A DNA stretch of 64,000 nt from Mycobacteriales bacterium (GTDB taxonomy: Bacteria; Actinomycetota; Actinomycetes; Mycobacteriales; QHCD01). Position numbers and translations under genes: made by a program. This document shows, piece by piece, positions 1 to 8,138 of the stretch; positions within the stretch are counted from its first letter, which is position 1; the number at the start of each line of letters is the position of its first letter. Location of the stretch: positions 1 to 64,000 of the forward strand of contig DASXJE010000147.1 in the NCBI GenBank assembly GCA_036497565.1, read 5' to 3'. The notes beneath the pieces were generated by a model. The model was not told where the DNA came from and ran no database searches. It saw nothing but the letters and a program-made list of their open reading frames with translations.

Positions 1-623
1 AGCACGATCACGCGGTCGGACAGGTAGATCGCCTCCTCGACGTCGTGGGTGACGAAGAGGGCGGTACGCCGGTCGGCGAGCCACACGTCCTGCAGCCAGG
101 CATACATCCCGCGGCGGGTGATCGCGTCGAGGGCGCCGAACGGCTCATCCAGGAGAAGGACGTCCCGATCCAGCAGGAAGGTCCGCAATAACGCGAGGCG
201 CTGGCGCATTCCGCCGGAAAGTTCTCCCGGCCAGGCCGCTTCGAATCCGGTGAGCCCGAAGCGCTCGAAGAGCGACCGGGCGCGGTCGCGGGCCTGATCA
301 CGGGGGGCCCCGGTCACCTCGGCGCCGAGGACCGCGTTGTCCAGCGCCCGGCGCCACGGCAGCAGCAGATCGCGCTGCGGCATGTAGGCGACCAACCCGG
401 TCTGGTCCTCCACCGACATGCCGTGCACCCGCACCGCGCCTTCGGACGGCGGCAGCAGCCCGGCGATGACGCGCAGCAGAGTGCTCTTGCCACAGCCGCT
501 CGGCCCCACCAGACTGACGAACTGTCCTTCTTCGACGGCGAGGTCGATCCGGTCGAGGACGAGCCGCGGCGGCCGCCCGCCGTAGCTGTGCCGGAGACCG
601 TTGATCTCGACGGTCGTGGTCAT
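1..623 (-). CDS. thiZ: ABC transporter ATP-binding protein, thiamine-precursor type (partial)
   Basis: ATPase of an importer of the ThiXYZ type, which takes up thiamine pyrimidine precursors; it would sit on the inner membrane face. Visible in order: Walker A GPSGCGKS near residues 40-47, Q-loop MPQRD, signature LSGGMRQR, Walker B LLLDEPFGALD and H-loop VTHDVEEA. The gene runs off the window at its C-terminus. The ATG overlaps the stop of the binding-protein gene by 4 bases (ATGA), so it is the last seen gene of the TPP-riboswitch operon. By sequence alone it could be a nitrate/taurine-type ATPase (SsuB/TauB), since these are close relatives; context decides for thiamine. Confidence 0.9.
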   Translation of the reverse strand, partial: MTTTVEINGLRHSYGGRPPRLVLDRIDLAVEEGQFVSLVGPSGCGKSTLLRVIAGLLPPSEGAVRVHGMSVEDQTGLVAYMPQRDLLLPWRRALDNAVLGAEVTGAPRDQARDRARSLFERFGLTGFEAAWPGELSGGMRQRLALLRTFLLDRDVLLLDEPFGALDAITRRGMYAWLQDVWLADRRTALFVTHDVEEAIYLSDRVIV

Positions 624-1624
624 TCGCCGAGAAAGCGGTTCGTGAAAGCCTTGCGCACGTCGACTTTTCCCTCCACCATTCCTGCGTGGCGCAGGAACGC
701 CGTCATCCGGGTCCAGACTGCGGTGTCCTGCCAGCCCCAACGTGCAGCGTGATCGGCGTAGCGGGAGGCGAGGTAGTGGGCAGAGAGACGCACCAACCTG
801 GGATCAAGGTCTGGCGCGGCCTTCAATAGCGCGCCGGCGGCCTCGTCCGGATGAGCCATCGCGGCCTGGTAGCCCCGCCGGGTCGCATGCATGAACGCCG
901 ACACTGTTCCGGGGTCGGCGTCGATCAGGGAACTGCGTGCCGCGATCAATGGCGTGTACCAGTCGGGAATGCAGCGCTGGTAGCGGATGAACGGGAAGCT
1001 GACCGTCTTCAGATGGTCGATGTGGTTGAACTGCAGGCCTTCCCATCCGTCGAAGGTCCAGACGAAGTCGTAGAAATGCTTCGTCAGGCCGACCCGGTAG
1101 TCGGCGTCGCCGACCTGCACATACTTGATCCGCGAAGCATTTCCCCCGTCGCATTTGACCATTGTCTGGACAAGGGCCTTTTCCAACTGACCCCCGAAGC
1201 CGCCGTAGGTCAAGGTCGCGAGGTCGCGGGGCCGGCGTACCCCGGACGACTGCAACGCAACGAGGCTCGACGTGTTGTGCTGCAGGATCGCGGCGACCGA
1301 CTCGACGGGAAGCCCCTGTGCGACGGCCGGAGTCAAGTCCTCCTCCGTGCTGATCGCGAAGTCGGCCTTCCCGGTCGCCAGCATCTGCAGGACGTTGCTG
1401 TTCTGGCCCGGCTCGATGATCCGTACGTCGAGCCCAGCCTTGCGGTACCAGCCCTTCTCCTGGGCGAGGTAGATGCCGCTGTGATTGGTGTTGGGGGTCC
1501 AGTCGAGAAGCATGGTGACCTGCTTGCGGCCCTGTTGGTCGTGCTTCACCGCACCGGCGTCGGCGCAGCCGGCGAGGAGGACCGCGGCCGCGGCGAAGAG
1601 AGCGAGGATCCGCCGGCGTTTCAC
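620..1624 (-). CDS. thiY: ThiY-like NMT1/THI5-family substrate-binding lipoprotein
   Basis: Extracellular solute-binding protein of the importer, 334 aa. The N-terminus has a basic start, a hydrophobic stretch and a lipobox LLAGC, so it should be a lipid-anchored protein. The mature part opens with LDWTPNTNHSGIYLAQEKGW, the hallmark of the NMT1/THI5-like family that binds formylaminopyrimidine/HMP-type thiamine precursors. The GTG start is chosen because it precedes the signal peptide directly and overlaps the permease stop as GTGA. The exact ligand is inferred from family and from the riboswitch operon; riboflavin- or sulfonate-type ligands are less likely. Confidence 0.9.
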   Translation of the reverse strand: MKRRRILALFAAAAVLLAGCADAGAVKHDQQGRKQVTMLLDWTPNTNHSGIYLAQEKGWYRKAGLDVRIIEPGQNSNVLQMLATGKADFAISTEEDLTPAVAQGLPVESVAAILQHNTSSLVALQSSGVRRPRDLATLTYGGFGGQLEKALVQTMVKCDGGNASRIKYVQVGDADYRVGLTKHFYDFVWTFDGWEGLQFNHIDHLKTVSFPFIRYQRCIPDWYTPLIAARSSLIDADPGTVSAFMHATRRGYQAAMAHPDEAAGALLKAAPDLDPRLVRLSAHYLASRYADHAARWGWQDTAVWTRMTAFLRHAGMVEGKVDVRKAFTNRFLGE

Positions 1625-2436
1625 GGGGCGACCTCCCGATCCGCCGCGCCCGCGGCGTAGCGCCACGGCGACGCGAGCCGAGCGCCGAGCCCGACCAGCG
1701 CGAACAGCGCCATGGACAGCAGCGCGATGATCACGACGGCGACGAACACCCGGTCGACGCGGAACGACGCCTTCGACCGGTCGATGAAGATGCCCAGCCC
1801 GCTGCTCGCGCCCACCCACTCGCCGACCACCGCACCGGCGACGGCGTACGCCGCGGAGATCCGCAGGCCGGAGAAGAAGGCCGGTACGGCGGCCGGGACG
1901 AGCACGATCCGCAGGACCTGCAGGCGGCTGGCGCCCATGCCGCGCACCAGGTCCACCATCTCGCCGTCGACACCGGTCAATCCGGCCACGGTGCTCACCA
2001 CGACCGGGAAGAAGACGATGAGCGCTACCACCACAACCTTCGGCGCCAGGCCGTAGCCGAACCACAACACCAGCAGCGGGGCGAGCACGATCATCGGCAC
2101 GGTCTGGCTGGCGACCAGCAGCGGGTAGAGCGCCCGCCGCACCACCGGGGCGGCGGCGAGCGCGATCGCGAGCAGCGCCCCGACGGCGGCGCCGATCAAT
2201 AGCCCGGCGACCGCCTCCTCCGTCGTGGTGAGCACGGGAGTCGCCAGCAGCGCCCGGGCGCCGACGAAGGCATCGAGGATCCGCGACGGTGCCGGCAGCA
2301 GGTAGGGCGCGACACCCCGGGTGGTGACCACCACCTGCCAACACCCGATCAAGGCCGCCAGGAGCACCAGTGCAGGCAGCAGACCGCGGACCCGGCGGAG
2401 CGCCGGGCGGGCCGGCGGCAGGGACGGGCGGGTCAT
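1621..2436 (-). CDS. thiX: ABC transporter permease, thiamine-precursor type
   Basis: Inner-membrane permease, 271 aa, about six transmembrane segments. A basic N-terminus precedes a first helix LLPALVLLAALIGCWQVV. The cytoplasmic loop with the EAA-type motif lies near EMVDLVRGMGASRLQVLRIV, where the ATPase docks (the conserved glycine is in GMGAS). The ATG overlaps the preceding thiamine-binding gene as ATGA and its own stop overlaps the lipoprotein start, so the importer genes are translationally coupled. The family (BPD_transp_1) also covers nitrate/taurine permeases; the assignment to thiamine precursors rests on neighbours. Confidence 0.88.
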   Translation of the reverse strand: MTRPSLPPARPALRRVRGLLPALVLLAALIGCWQVVVTTRGVAPYLLPAPSRILDAFVGARALLATPVLTTTEEAVAGLLIGAAVGALLAIALAAAPVVRRALYPLLVASQTVPMIVLAPLLVLWFGYGLAPKVVVVALIVFFPVVVSTVAGLTGVDGEMVDLVRGMGASRLQVLRIVLVPAAVPAFFSGLRISAAYAVAGAVVGEWVGASSGLGIFIDRSKASFRVDRVFVAVVIIALLSMALFALVGLGARLASPWRYAAGAADREVAP

Positions 2437-2717
2437 GGCCGGAACTTGCGGGTCAGGTCGTCCATGCCCTTGCTGATGCCTTCGGCAATCTTGACCACCG
2501 CGATCGAGCTCTGCGCGCCGGCGGCGAGGCAGGCCTCGTGCGCCTGCCGCAGTACCGGCCACACCTCGTCGGGATCGCCTTCGAGCGTGGTGCCGAGCGG
2601 TCCGACCTCGTAGTGCAGTCCCGATGCCACGATGACCGCGATCGCGGCCTCGACGTGGGCGTGCGGATCGTCGGGACGCCCGGCCGGGGTGGGCAGGCAC
2701 TGCAGTTCGACGATCAT
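2433..2717 (-). CDS. Thiamine-binding protein, MTH1187/DUF77 family
   Basis: Small cytosolic protein of 94 aa of the MTH1187/YkoF-like thiamine-binding family (formerly DUF77). It starts MIVELQCLPT and contains the family features GLHYEVGPLGTTLEGD and a C-terminal EGISKGMDDLTRKF. Family members form ferredoxin-like oligomers that bind thiamine or its precursors. Its place between the kinase and the permease, with ATGA overlaps on both sides, suggests it holds or hands over the imported pyrimidine or thiamine. Start is the only ATG fitting the family length. Confidence 0.88.
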   Translation of the reverse strand: MIVELQCLPTPAGRPDDPHAHVEAAIAVIVASGLHYEVGPLGTTLEGDPDEVWPVLRQAHEACLAAGAQSSIAVVKIAEGISKGMDDLTRKFRP

Positions 2718-3406
2718 GGGGTCTCCTCGGGTGCGGTGCCGGCATCTCCCGGCCGTACGGCGATCAGCACGCCGCCGGTCAGCCGGACGTCGGCGCGGGT
2801 CTCGGTGAATTCGTTGCTGACCCCGCGGGTCGAGCCGGGCACCAGGTCCTCGCCCGCGAGCGGGTAGCGCAGGCCCACAGTCGTGACCCCGGTGGCGATT
2901 CCGTGCACCGGAAGCAGCGTGAGCAGTTCCCCCGGCCGTCCGGTCATGGTGAGGCTGCGCCGTACGACATGGACGGTGGCGGCGCCGAGGAAGGCGGACA
3001 CGTCGAGCCGCGCGTAGGCCGGCGCGGCGAGCAGGAAGGCGGTGGCCAGCAGGTGGTCGAGCCGGCCGCCGGATCCGCCGACGACCACGATCCGGGCGGC
3101 TCCGGTGCGGACGGCCGTGTCGAGGGCGAGTTCGAGGTCGGTGGCGTCCTTGGCGGCCGGGTGTACCTCGACCGGGATGCCCGCGGCCTCGGCCGCGGCG
3201 CGGGCCGCCGGGCTGACCGAGTCGAAGTCCCCGACGGCATGGTCGACGGGCAGGCCCAGCGCGGCAGCATGGTCGAGTCCGCTGTCGGCGGCGATGACAT
3301 AGGCGGGCGACGGCAGCCGGCCGACGACGGCAGCGTCCGGCGGGTCGCCGCCGGTGATCACCACGGCGGTGGGCCGGCACGTCGCCGGCCTCTGCCCCAC
3401 GTCCAT
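2714..3406 (-). CDS. thiN: Thiamine diphosphokinase
   Basis: Thiamine pyrophosphokinase, 230 aa: ATP + thiamine to thiamine diphosphate + AMP in the cytosol. The catalytic domain shows VGDFDSV, the acidic KDATDLELAL and GGSGGRLDHLLA; the C-terminal half carries the thiamine-binding domain ending in GVSNEFTETRADVRL (the SNEF motif is typical). First gene of the riboswitch operon. The ATG at 3406 has GGAGG 6 bases upstream, and this ribosome binding site is the 3' end of the TPP aptamer, so ligand binding should close translation. The alternative ATG four bases upstream is out of frame. Confidence 0.93.
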   Translation of the reverse strand: MDVGQRPATCRPTAVVITGGDPPDAAVVGRLPSPAYVIAADSGLDHAAALGLPVDHAVGDFDSVSPAARAAAEAAGIPVEVHPAAKDATDLELALDTAVRTGAARIVVVGGSGGRLDHLLATAFLLAAPAYARLDVSAFLGAATVHVVRRSLTMTGRPGELLTLLPVHGIATGVTTVGLRYPLAGEDLVPGSTRGVSNEFTETRADVRLTGGVLIAVRPGDAGTAPEETP

Positions 3407-3412
3407 CGCATG

Positions 3413-3511
3413 CCTCCGCTGGCATTACCCAGGTCAGGTCGTGCGGGTCGGTGGCGCTGCCCGTAACGGGCCGGCCACCCTCTCAGCCCGGCTGCCCGAG
3501 CTCCCCGGCGT
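3413..3511 (-). ncRNA. TPP riboswitch (THI element)
   Basis: Read on the minus strand, the leader contains GGGGAGC, then GGGCTGAGAGGGTGGC, then GACCTGACCTGGGTAATGCC and AGCGGAGGCA. These are the conserved parts of the thiamine pyrophosphate aptamer: the CUGAGA pyrimidine-sensing loop and the ACCUGAnCUGGnUAAUnCCAGCG pyrophosphate-sensing arm. The last element holds the GGAGG of the kinase gene, so control is probably at translation initiation. The helix closing pair can be drawn between GCC at the 5' end and GGC at the 3' end. Confidence 0.95.
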
Positions 3512-3525
3512 CATCTGCGCGGTCG

Positions 3526-3555
3526 ACTGTACGCGCGCGGGGCGCGCCGGGCTCA
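3526..3555 (-). promoter_or_regulatory. Probable promoter of the thiamine operon
   Basis: On the minus strand a -10 hexamer TACAGT (3526-3531) lies 18 bases after TGAGCC (3550-3555), with transcription expected to begin just before the aptamer. The -35-like hexamer overlaps the stop codon of the upstream gene. The -10 fits the actinobacterial TAnnnT pattern; the -35 is only a partial match. Confidence 0.5.
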
Positions 3556-4644
3556 GCCGGGCGAGAGGCGCCGGATGGGCGCGGGCGCGCGAAGCCTCCG
3601 GCCCGCCGCCGTACCGAGGTGGTAGGCGACCGGCCGTCCGTCCGGCCGTACGGCGAGCACCGTGTCGGCCGAGGTCCACACCGGCCCGGTCTCCGGCGCC
3701 CCGGTACCGCCGTCGAGCGGCAGCACCGTGAGGTCGCGTCCGCCGGCGGCGCTCACCCGGCCGACGATCAGCCGCGGCCGGACGCCGGTCCTCGCCAACG
3801 CAGCGAATGCCCGCCCGTCGGGCGCGAGGGCGCCCGGCCCGGCCGGTCGTACCGCCAACAGGTGCGGCAACCAGCGCACGGCCCGGCCGGGAAGATCGAC
3901 GATCCCCAGCCGCCCGGCCCGGATCAGCAGTACCCGCCGGCCCGCCACGGCCAGCGCCACGCCGGCGGCGATCCGCCGTGAGCCGGTCGCCGAGACCACC
4001 CGGACGGCGTTGGCGGTCCGGGCATCCGCGGTGTCGACGACCAGCCCGGCCGCAGTCGCGCCGGCGATCCGGCTACGGGGCGGCAGGACTATGCGTTCAC
4101 CGGTCGGACGACCGGTGGCGTCGACCGCCCGGGCGGCACCGGCCCGGATCAGCCACGCCCCGGTGCCGGCCGCGTCGGGCACGATGTCCTGCACCGGGCC
4201 CGATACCGGATCGAGCCGACGGAGCGTGCCGGCGGGCGCGCGACGATAGGCCGCTCCCGCGGCCCGGTCCAGCAGGAACAACGCCGCACCGGACGACGCG
4301 AGCACCGCGCCTGCGCGCACCCCGTCCGGGAGGCTCACCGCCCGCACCGTTCCGTGGTCGAGATCGATCAGCCGTACCCCGGCGGGGACGACGGCCAGCG
4401 CCCGGCCGCCGCCGGACACGCTGCTCCCGCCGGCCCGGACCGGGATAGATCTACCGCTCGCCGGCGCCGCGGGTGGCGGCTGGCCCGACGCCACGGCCAC
4501 CGCGACCGCGACCGCCGTCGCGGCGAGCACGACGACCGCTCCCCCGCCAGATCGGCGGGGTGGGGTCAGGACTCGGCGGAGTCGTGCGATCGGAGCTCTG
4601 CGTCGACGGTCGACGACGACCCTCCGTCGATCCGGGACACCCAC
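3553..4644 (-). CDS. Membrane-anchored or secreted beta-propeller-like protein, function unknown
   Basis: Up to 363 aa. A basic N-terminus is followed by one hydrophobic segment, [18 protein letters not shown], then an extracellular domain rich in Ala, Gly, Val and Arg with repeated short beta-type units ([34 protein letters not shown]). This looks like a degenerate beta-propeller, but no named family is recognised. The start is uncertain: GTG at 4644 overlaps the 3' end of dxs by 79 bases in another frame, while a later GTG at the hydrophobic segment would lose the basic residues. It follows dxs on the same strand and may be co-transcribed with it. Confidence 0.6.
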   Translation of the reverse strand: MGVPDRRRVVVDRRRRAPIARLRRVLTPPRRSGGGAVVVLAATAVAVAVAVASGQPPPAAPASGRSIPVRAGGSSVSGGGRALAVVPAGVRLIDLDHGTVRAVSLPDGVRAGAVLASSGAALFLLDRAAGAAYRRAPAGTLRRLDPVSGPVQDIVPDAAGTGAWLIRAGAARAVDATGRPTGERIVLPPRSRIAGATAAGLVVDTADARTANAVRVVSATGSRRIAAGVALAVAGRRVLLIRAGRLGIVDLPGRAVRWLPHLLAVRPAGPGALAPDGRAFAALARTGVRPRLIVGRVSAAGGRDLTVLPLDGGTGAPETGPVWTSADTVLAVRPDGRPVAYHLGTAAGRRLRAPAPIRRLSPG

Positions 4645-6581
4645 TCGACCACCTGACGGCCGATGTCCTGCGCTGTCAGGCCGACCTCCGCGCGGACGTC
4701 CGCGACCTTCCCGTGCGCCAGGAAACGACGCGGGATACCCACATCACGGGCGGGTACGTCGACGTTGGCGTCGCGCAGCGCCTGCGAGATCTGGGAACCG
4801 ATGCCGCCGGCGCGACCGCTGTCCTCGACGGTGACGACCAGCCGGTGCCGGGCGGCCAGCCCGACCAGCTCCGGAGCGACCGGGATGACCCACCTCGGGT
4901 CGACCACGGTCGCGGCGATGCCCTGGTCGGCGACCCGGTCGGCCACCTCGAGCGCGAGCGGCACCGTCGAGCCGACGGCGACGACGAGCACGTCGCCGCG
5001 GCTGGAGCCGTTCTGCACCGCGGCGTCGGGGTGCGCGTCGCGCAGGACGTCGACCCCGCCGACACTGCGCACGGCCGGGATGTCGTCGGGAAGCGTCGTC
5101 TTGGAGTAGCGCAGCACCGTGGGCCCGGCCGACCAGTCGACCGCCTCCCGCAGCTCCGCCCGCAGGGTGGCCTCGTCACGGGGGGCGGCGACCCGGATCC
5201 CGGGCACCACACCCAGGATCGACAGATCCCACATGCCGTTGTGCGACGCCCCGTCGTCGCCGGTCAGGCCGGCCCGGTCGAGGGCGAAGGTCACCGGCAG
5301 CCGGTGCAGCGCGACGTCCATCAGCACCTGGTCGAAGGCGCGGTTGAGGAAGGTGGCGTAGACGGCGACCACCGGGTGCAGTCCCCCGGTCGCGAGGCCG
5401 GCCGCCGAGGTAGCGGCGTGCTGCTCGGCGATGCCGACGTCGTAGAGCCGGTCCGGGTAGGCCTCGGCGAATGCCGCCAGGCCGGTGGGGTGCAGCATCG
5501 CCGCCGTGATCGCGACGACGTCCGGCCGGTCGGCGCCGATGCGGACCATCTCGTCGGAGAAGACCGACGTCCATTTGCGCCCGCCGCTGGCCAGGAGCTG
5601 GCCGGTGAGCGGGTCGAACGAGCCCGGCGCGTGCAGACAGTCGGTCTGGTCGTTTTCGGCCGCTTCGTAGCCGTATCCCTTGCGGGTCAGGCAATGCACG
5701 ATCACCGGGCTGCCGAATTCGTGGGCCCGCCGCAGCGCCGACTCGACCGCCTCGACGTCGTGCCCGTCGACCGGTCCGACGTATTTCAGGCCCAGGTCCT
5801 CGAACATGCCCTGCGGCGCCAGCAGGTCCTTCAGGCCGACCTTCGCACCGTGCAGCGCGTCGTACAGCGGCGCCCCGAAGACGGGAGTCCGGCCGAGCGC
5901 CTCCTTGACCATGGACAGCGCCCGCTCGTAGCCCGGGCGCAGCCGCAGTGCGGCCAGATAGTCCGCGAGGCCGCCGATGGTCGGCGAGTAGGAGCGGCCG
6001 TTGTCGTTGACCACGATCACCACGGGGCGGTCCTGGGCCACCGCGATGTTGTTCAACGCCTCCCAGCACATACCCCCGGTCAGTGCCCCGTCGCCGACGA
6101 CGGCGACGACGGCCCGCTTCTCCCCGCGTACCGCGGCGGCCTTCGCGAGGCCGTCGGCGTAGGACAGCGCGGTCGAGGCATGGGAGTTCTCGATGATGTC
6201 GTGCTCGGATTCGGCCCGGCTCGGGTAGCCGGACAGGCCACCCGTCTGCCGGAGGGTGTCGAACCCGGCCTGTCGCCCCGTGACCATCTTGTGCACGTAG
6301 GCCTGGTGACCGGTGTCGAACAGGATCCGGTCGTGGGGCGAGTCGAAGACGCGGTGGATCGCCAACGTCAGCTCGACGGCCCCGAGGTTGGGTCCGAGGT
6401 GTCCCCCGGTGCGCGACACCTTGGCTACGAGGAAGCCCCTGATCTCCGCGGCGAGCGCCGGCAGCTGCTCTGGGTCGAGCGCCCGGACGTCGCCTGGAGA
6501 GCGGATCCCCGCGAGCAACCCCGGCTCCGCACCATGGGCACGCTGGTCTGGGTCTTGTCGCTGGTCTGCCACGGTCGCCAC
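4566..6581 (-). CDS. dxs: 1-deoxy-D-xylulose-5-phosphate synthase
   Basis: First enzyme of the MEP isoprenoid pathway: pyruvate + glyceraldehyde 3-phosphate to DXP + CO2; the product also feeds thiamine thiazole and pyridoxal synthesis. Thiamine diphosphate binding is seen in [16 protein letters not shown]; other marks are [13 protein letters not shown] and the [19 protein letters not shown] region of the pyrimidine domain. About 670 aa, somewhat longer than the usual 620-640 because of N- and C-terminal tails. The start is uncertain: GTG at 6581 is given, GTG at 6572 or 6623 are in frame, and none has a good ribosome binding site. The ThDP-dependent enzyme sits next to the thiamine operon. 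Confidence 0.95.
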   Translation of the reverse strand: MATVADQRQDPDQRAHGAEPGLLAGIRSPGDVRALDPEQLPALAAEIRGFLVAKVSRTGGHLGPNLGAVELTLAIHRVFDSPHDRILFDTGHQAYVHKMVTGRQAGFDTLRQTGGLSGYPSRAESEHDIIENSHASTALSYADGLAKAAAVRGEKRAVVAVVGDGALTGGMCWEALNNIAVAQDRPVVIVVNDNGRSYSPTIGGLADYLAALRLRPGYERALSMVKEALGRTPVFGAPLYDALHGAKVGLKDLLAPQGMFEDLGLKYVGPVDGHDVEAVESALRRAHEFGSPVIVHCLTRKGYGYEAAENDQTDCLHAPGSFDPLTGQLLASGGRKWTSVFSDEMVRIGADRPDVVAITAAMLHPTGLAAFAEAYPDRLYDVGIAEQHAATSAAGLATGGLHPVVAVYATFLNRAFDQVLMDVALHRLPVTFALDRAGLTGDDGASHNGMWDLSILGVVPGIRVAAPRDEATLRAELREAVDWSAGPTVLRYSKTTLPDDIPAVRSVGGVDVLRDAHPDAAVQNGSSRGDVLVVAVGSTVPLALEVADRVADQGIAATVVDPRWVIPVAPELVGLAARHRLVVTVEDSGRAGGIGSQISQALRDANVDVPARDVGIPRRFLAHGKVADVRAEVGLTAQDIGRQVVEWVSRIDGGSSSTVDAELRSHDSAES

Positions 6582-6692
6582 TCTAGCCGCGCCGGGCACC
6601 GGGACGGGGCGAGGACGCACCACATTCGCGAGGTTCGACGGGTCGTGATCTGCGCCTCATCGGCCGCTGGGAAGACACGCACGGTGTGCGGT

Positions 6693-6746
6693 TGATTCCG
6701 GCCCGGAGTATTCGGCGGCGGCGCGACCGGGTCGTACCCGGAATCA
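6693..6746. other. Inverted repeat upstream of dxs
   Basis: TGATTCCGG (6693-6701) is mirrored by CCGGAATCA (6738-6746), with a 36-base spacer that also holds a small CCGGGT/ACCCGG hairpin. It lies in the roughly 285-base non-coding stretch between dxs and the methyltransferase gene, on the promoter side of dxs, so it could be an operator. No regulator is assigned. Nothing else coding was seen in 6582-6866. Confidence 0.35.
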
Positions 6747-6827
6747 CCACCAGATCGACCCATTTTCCCCGCGAGTCACATCAGTTTGTGGGCATCCGGT
6801 GGCCTTTTCGGCAACACTGGTAGGTGT

Positions 6828-6863
6828 CTCCGCGCCTCGGTCCCCCCATGCTGGGGCGCGGAG
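6828..6863 (-). terminator. Hairpin after the TRAM methyltransferase gene
   Basis: CTCCGCGCC (6828-6836) pairs with GGCGCGGAG (6855-6863), and the loop can form a further CCCC/GGGG pair. It lies 3 bases after the methyltransferase stop codon on the minus strand. There is no U-run, as is usual for actinobacterial terminators, so it is a candidate only. Confidence 0.45.
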
Positions 6864-6866
6864 GCC

Positions 6867-8138
6867 TCACCTGCCCGTAGGCCGGTCGGCGGCGTCGTTC
6901 GGCGGAGCCTCGGCGGCCGCCGGCGTGAGAAGGGCGACGCACTCGACGTGGTGCGTTTCGGGGAAGAGATCGAACGCACGGAGCGCAGCCAGTCGGTAGC
7001 CGCCGGTGATCGCCGCTCTGAGGTCCCGGGCCAGCGCGGCCGGATCGCAGGCGACGTAGGCGACGGCCCGCGGCCCGGTGGCCAGGATCGCCTCGACGAC
7101 CGGCGGGCCCGCGCCCGTCCGGGGCGGGTCGAGTACGACGAGGTCGGCGCTGACTCCGGACAGCGCGGCGGCCGTCACCGGTTCCTGGCGCACCGTCACC
7201 TGCGCAAGGTCGGCCAGGTTGGCGGCGGCGTCTGCGGCGGCGACCGGATCCGACTCGAGGGCGACGACCCGACCTCTCGCGCCGACCGCGACCCCGAGGA
7301 CGCCGGCGAACAGGCCGACCCCGCTGTAGAGGTCGAGCACCGCGTCGCCGTCGTGCGGGCGGAGCAGATCGAGCACGACACCGGTCAGGGTGTCGGCCGC
7401 GGCGGGGTGCACCTGCCAGAACGAGCCCGGGGAGACCTGCCAGACGCGGTCGGCCGCCCGCTCGTGGAGCACCGGTCCGGTGGCCGGTACGGCGGTCCGG
7501 CGGCGCGTCCCGCGGACGTCGACCGCCACCTCCCCGGCACCGGACACCGCGACCTCGACGAGAGCGCGGGGTGGCCACGGCTGCGCCTGCACCGTCGCGT
7601 CGACCCCGGGCGTGACGAGCGGGCAATGGGCCACGGGGAAGACGTCGTGGGATCGGTGCCGATGCAGTCCGAGCCGACCGGCGTCGTCGACCGCGAACTG
7701 CGCGCGGGTGCGCCACCCGAGCGGACCGCCGGGCAGCGGTTCGACCACCACTTCGACGTCGGCGAGCCCGCCGATCCGCCGTAGCGCGTCGCTGATCACG
7801 TCGGCCTTCAACCGCCGCTGCGCGTCCGGTGCGGCGTGCTGCCAGTCGCAGCCGCCGCAGCGGGCCGGGCCGGCCGCCGGACAGGGCGCGGCGACCCGGT
7901 CGGGTGAGGGCGCGAGGATCTGCACGGCGTCGGCCCGGCAGAACGACCCGCCGTGGTCCTCGGTGACCCGCGCGATCACCTCCTCCCCCGGTAACGCATG
8001 TCGGACGAAGACGACCCGGCCGTCGTACCGGCCGACGCAGTGGCCGCCGTGGGCGGCGGGCCCGACGGTGAGCGGGATGTCGCGGTGGGCCAACGGCCCG
8101 TCGGGGCGCGGGCGGGAGGCCGATCGGCGACGGGTCAC
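6867..8138 (-). CDS. TRAM-domain class I SAM-dependent RNA m5U methyltransferase
   Basis: RNA uridine-5-methyltransferase of the TrmA/RlmC/RlmD (COG2265) family, about 423 aa; targets in the family are 23S rRNA or tRNA uridines. An N-terminal TRAM domain (HCVGRYDGRVVFVRHALPGE) is followed by an iron-sulfur-type cysteine cluster CPAAGPARCGGC, then the SAM fold with VLDLYSGVGLFAG, VLDPPRTGAG and the catalytic cysteine in VAYVACDPAAL. The GTG start overlaps the transporter stop as GTGA, so the two are coupled. It is the counterpart of M. tuberculosis Rv2689c. The exact modified base cannot be read from sequence. Confidence 0.92.
   Translation of the reverse strand: MTRRRSASRPRPDGPLAHRDIPLTVGPAAHGGHCVGRYDGRVVFVRHALPGEEVIARVTEDHGGSFCRADAVQILAPSPDRVAAPCPAAGPARCGGCDWQHAAPDAQRRLKADVISDALRRIGGLADVEVVVEPLPGGPLGWRTRAQFAVDDAGRLGLHRHRSHDVFPVAHCPLVTPGVDATVQAQPWPPRALVEVAVSGAGEVAVDVRGTRRRTAVPATGPVLHERAADRVWQVSPGSFWQVHPAAADTLTGVVLDLLRPHDGDAVLDLYSGVGLFAGVLGVAVGARGRVVALESDPVAAADAAANLADLAQVTVRQEPVTAAALSGVSADLVVLDPPRTGAGPPVVEAILATGPRAVAYVACDPAALARDLRAAITGGYRLAALRAFDLFPETHHVECVALLTPAAAEAPPNDAADRPTGR

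Noticed and set aside
4473-6695. 740-codon open frame opposite dxs
   Set aside because: Shadow frame; dxs has all catalytic motifs and normal length on the minus strand.
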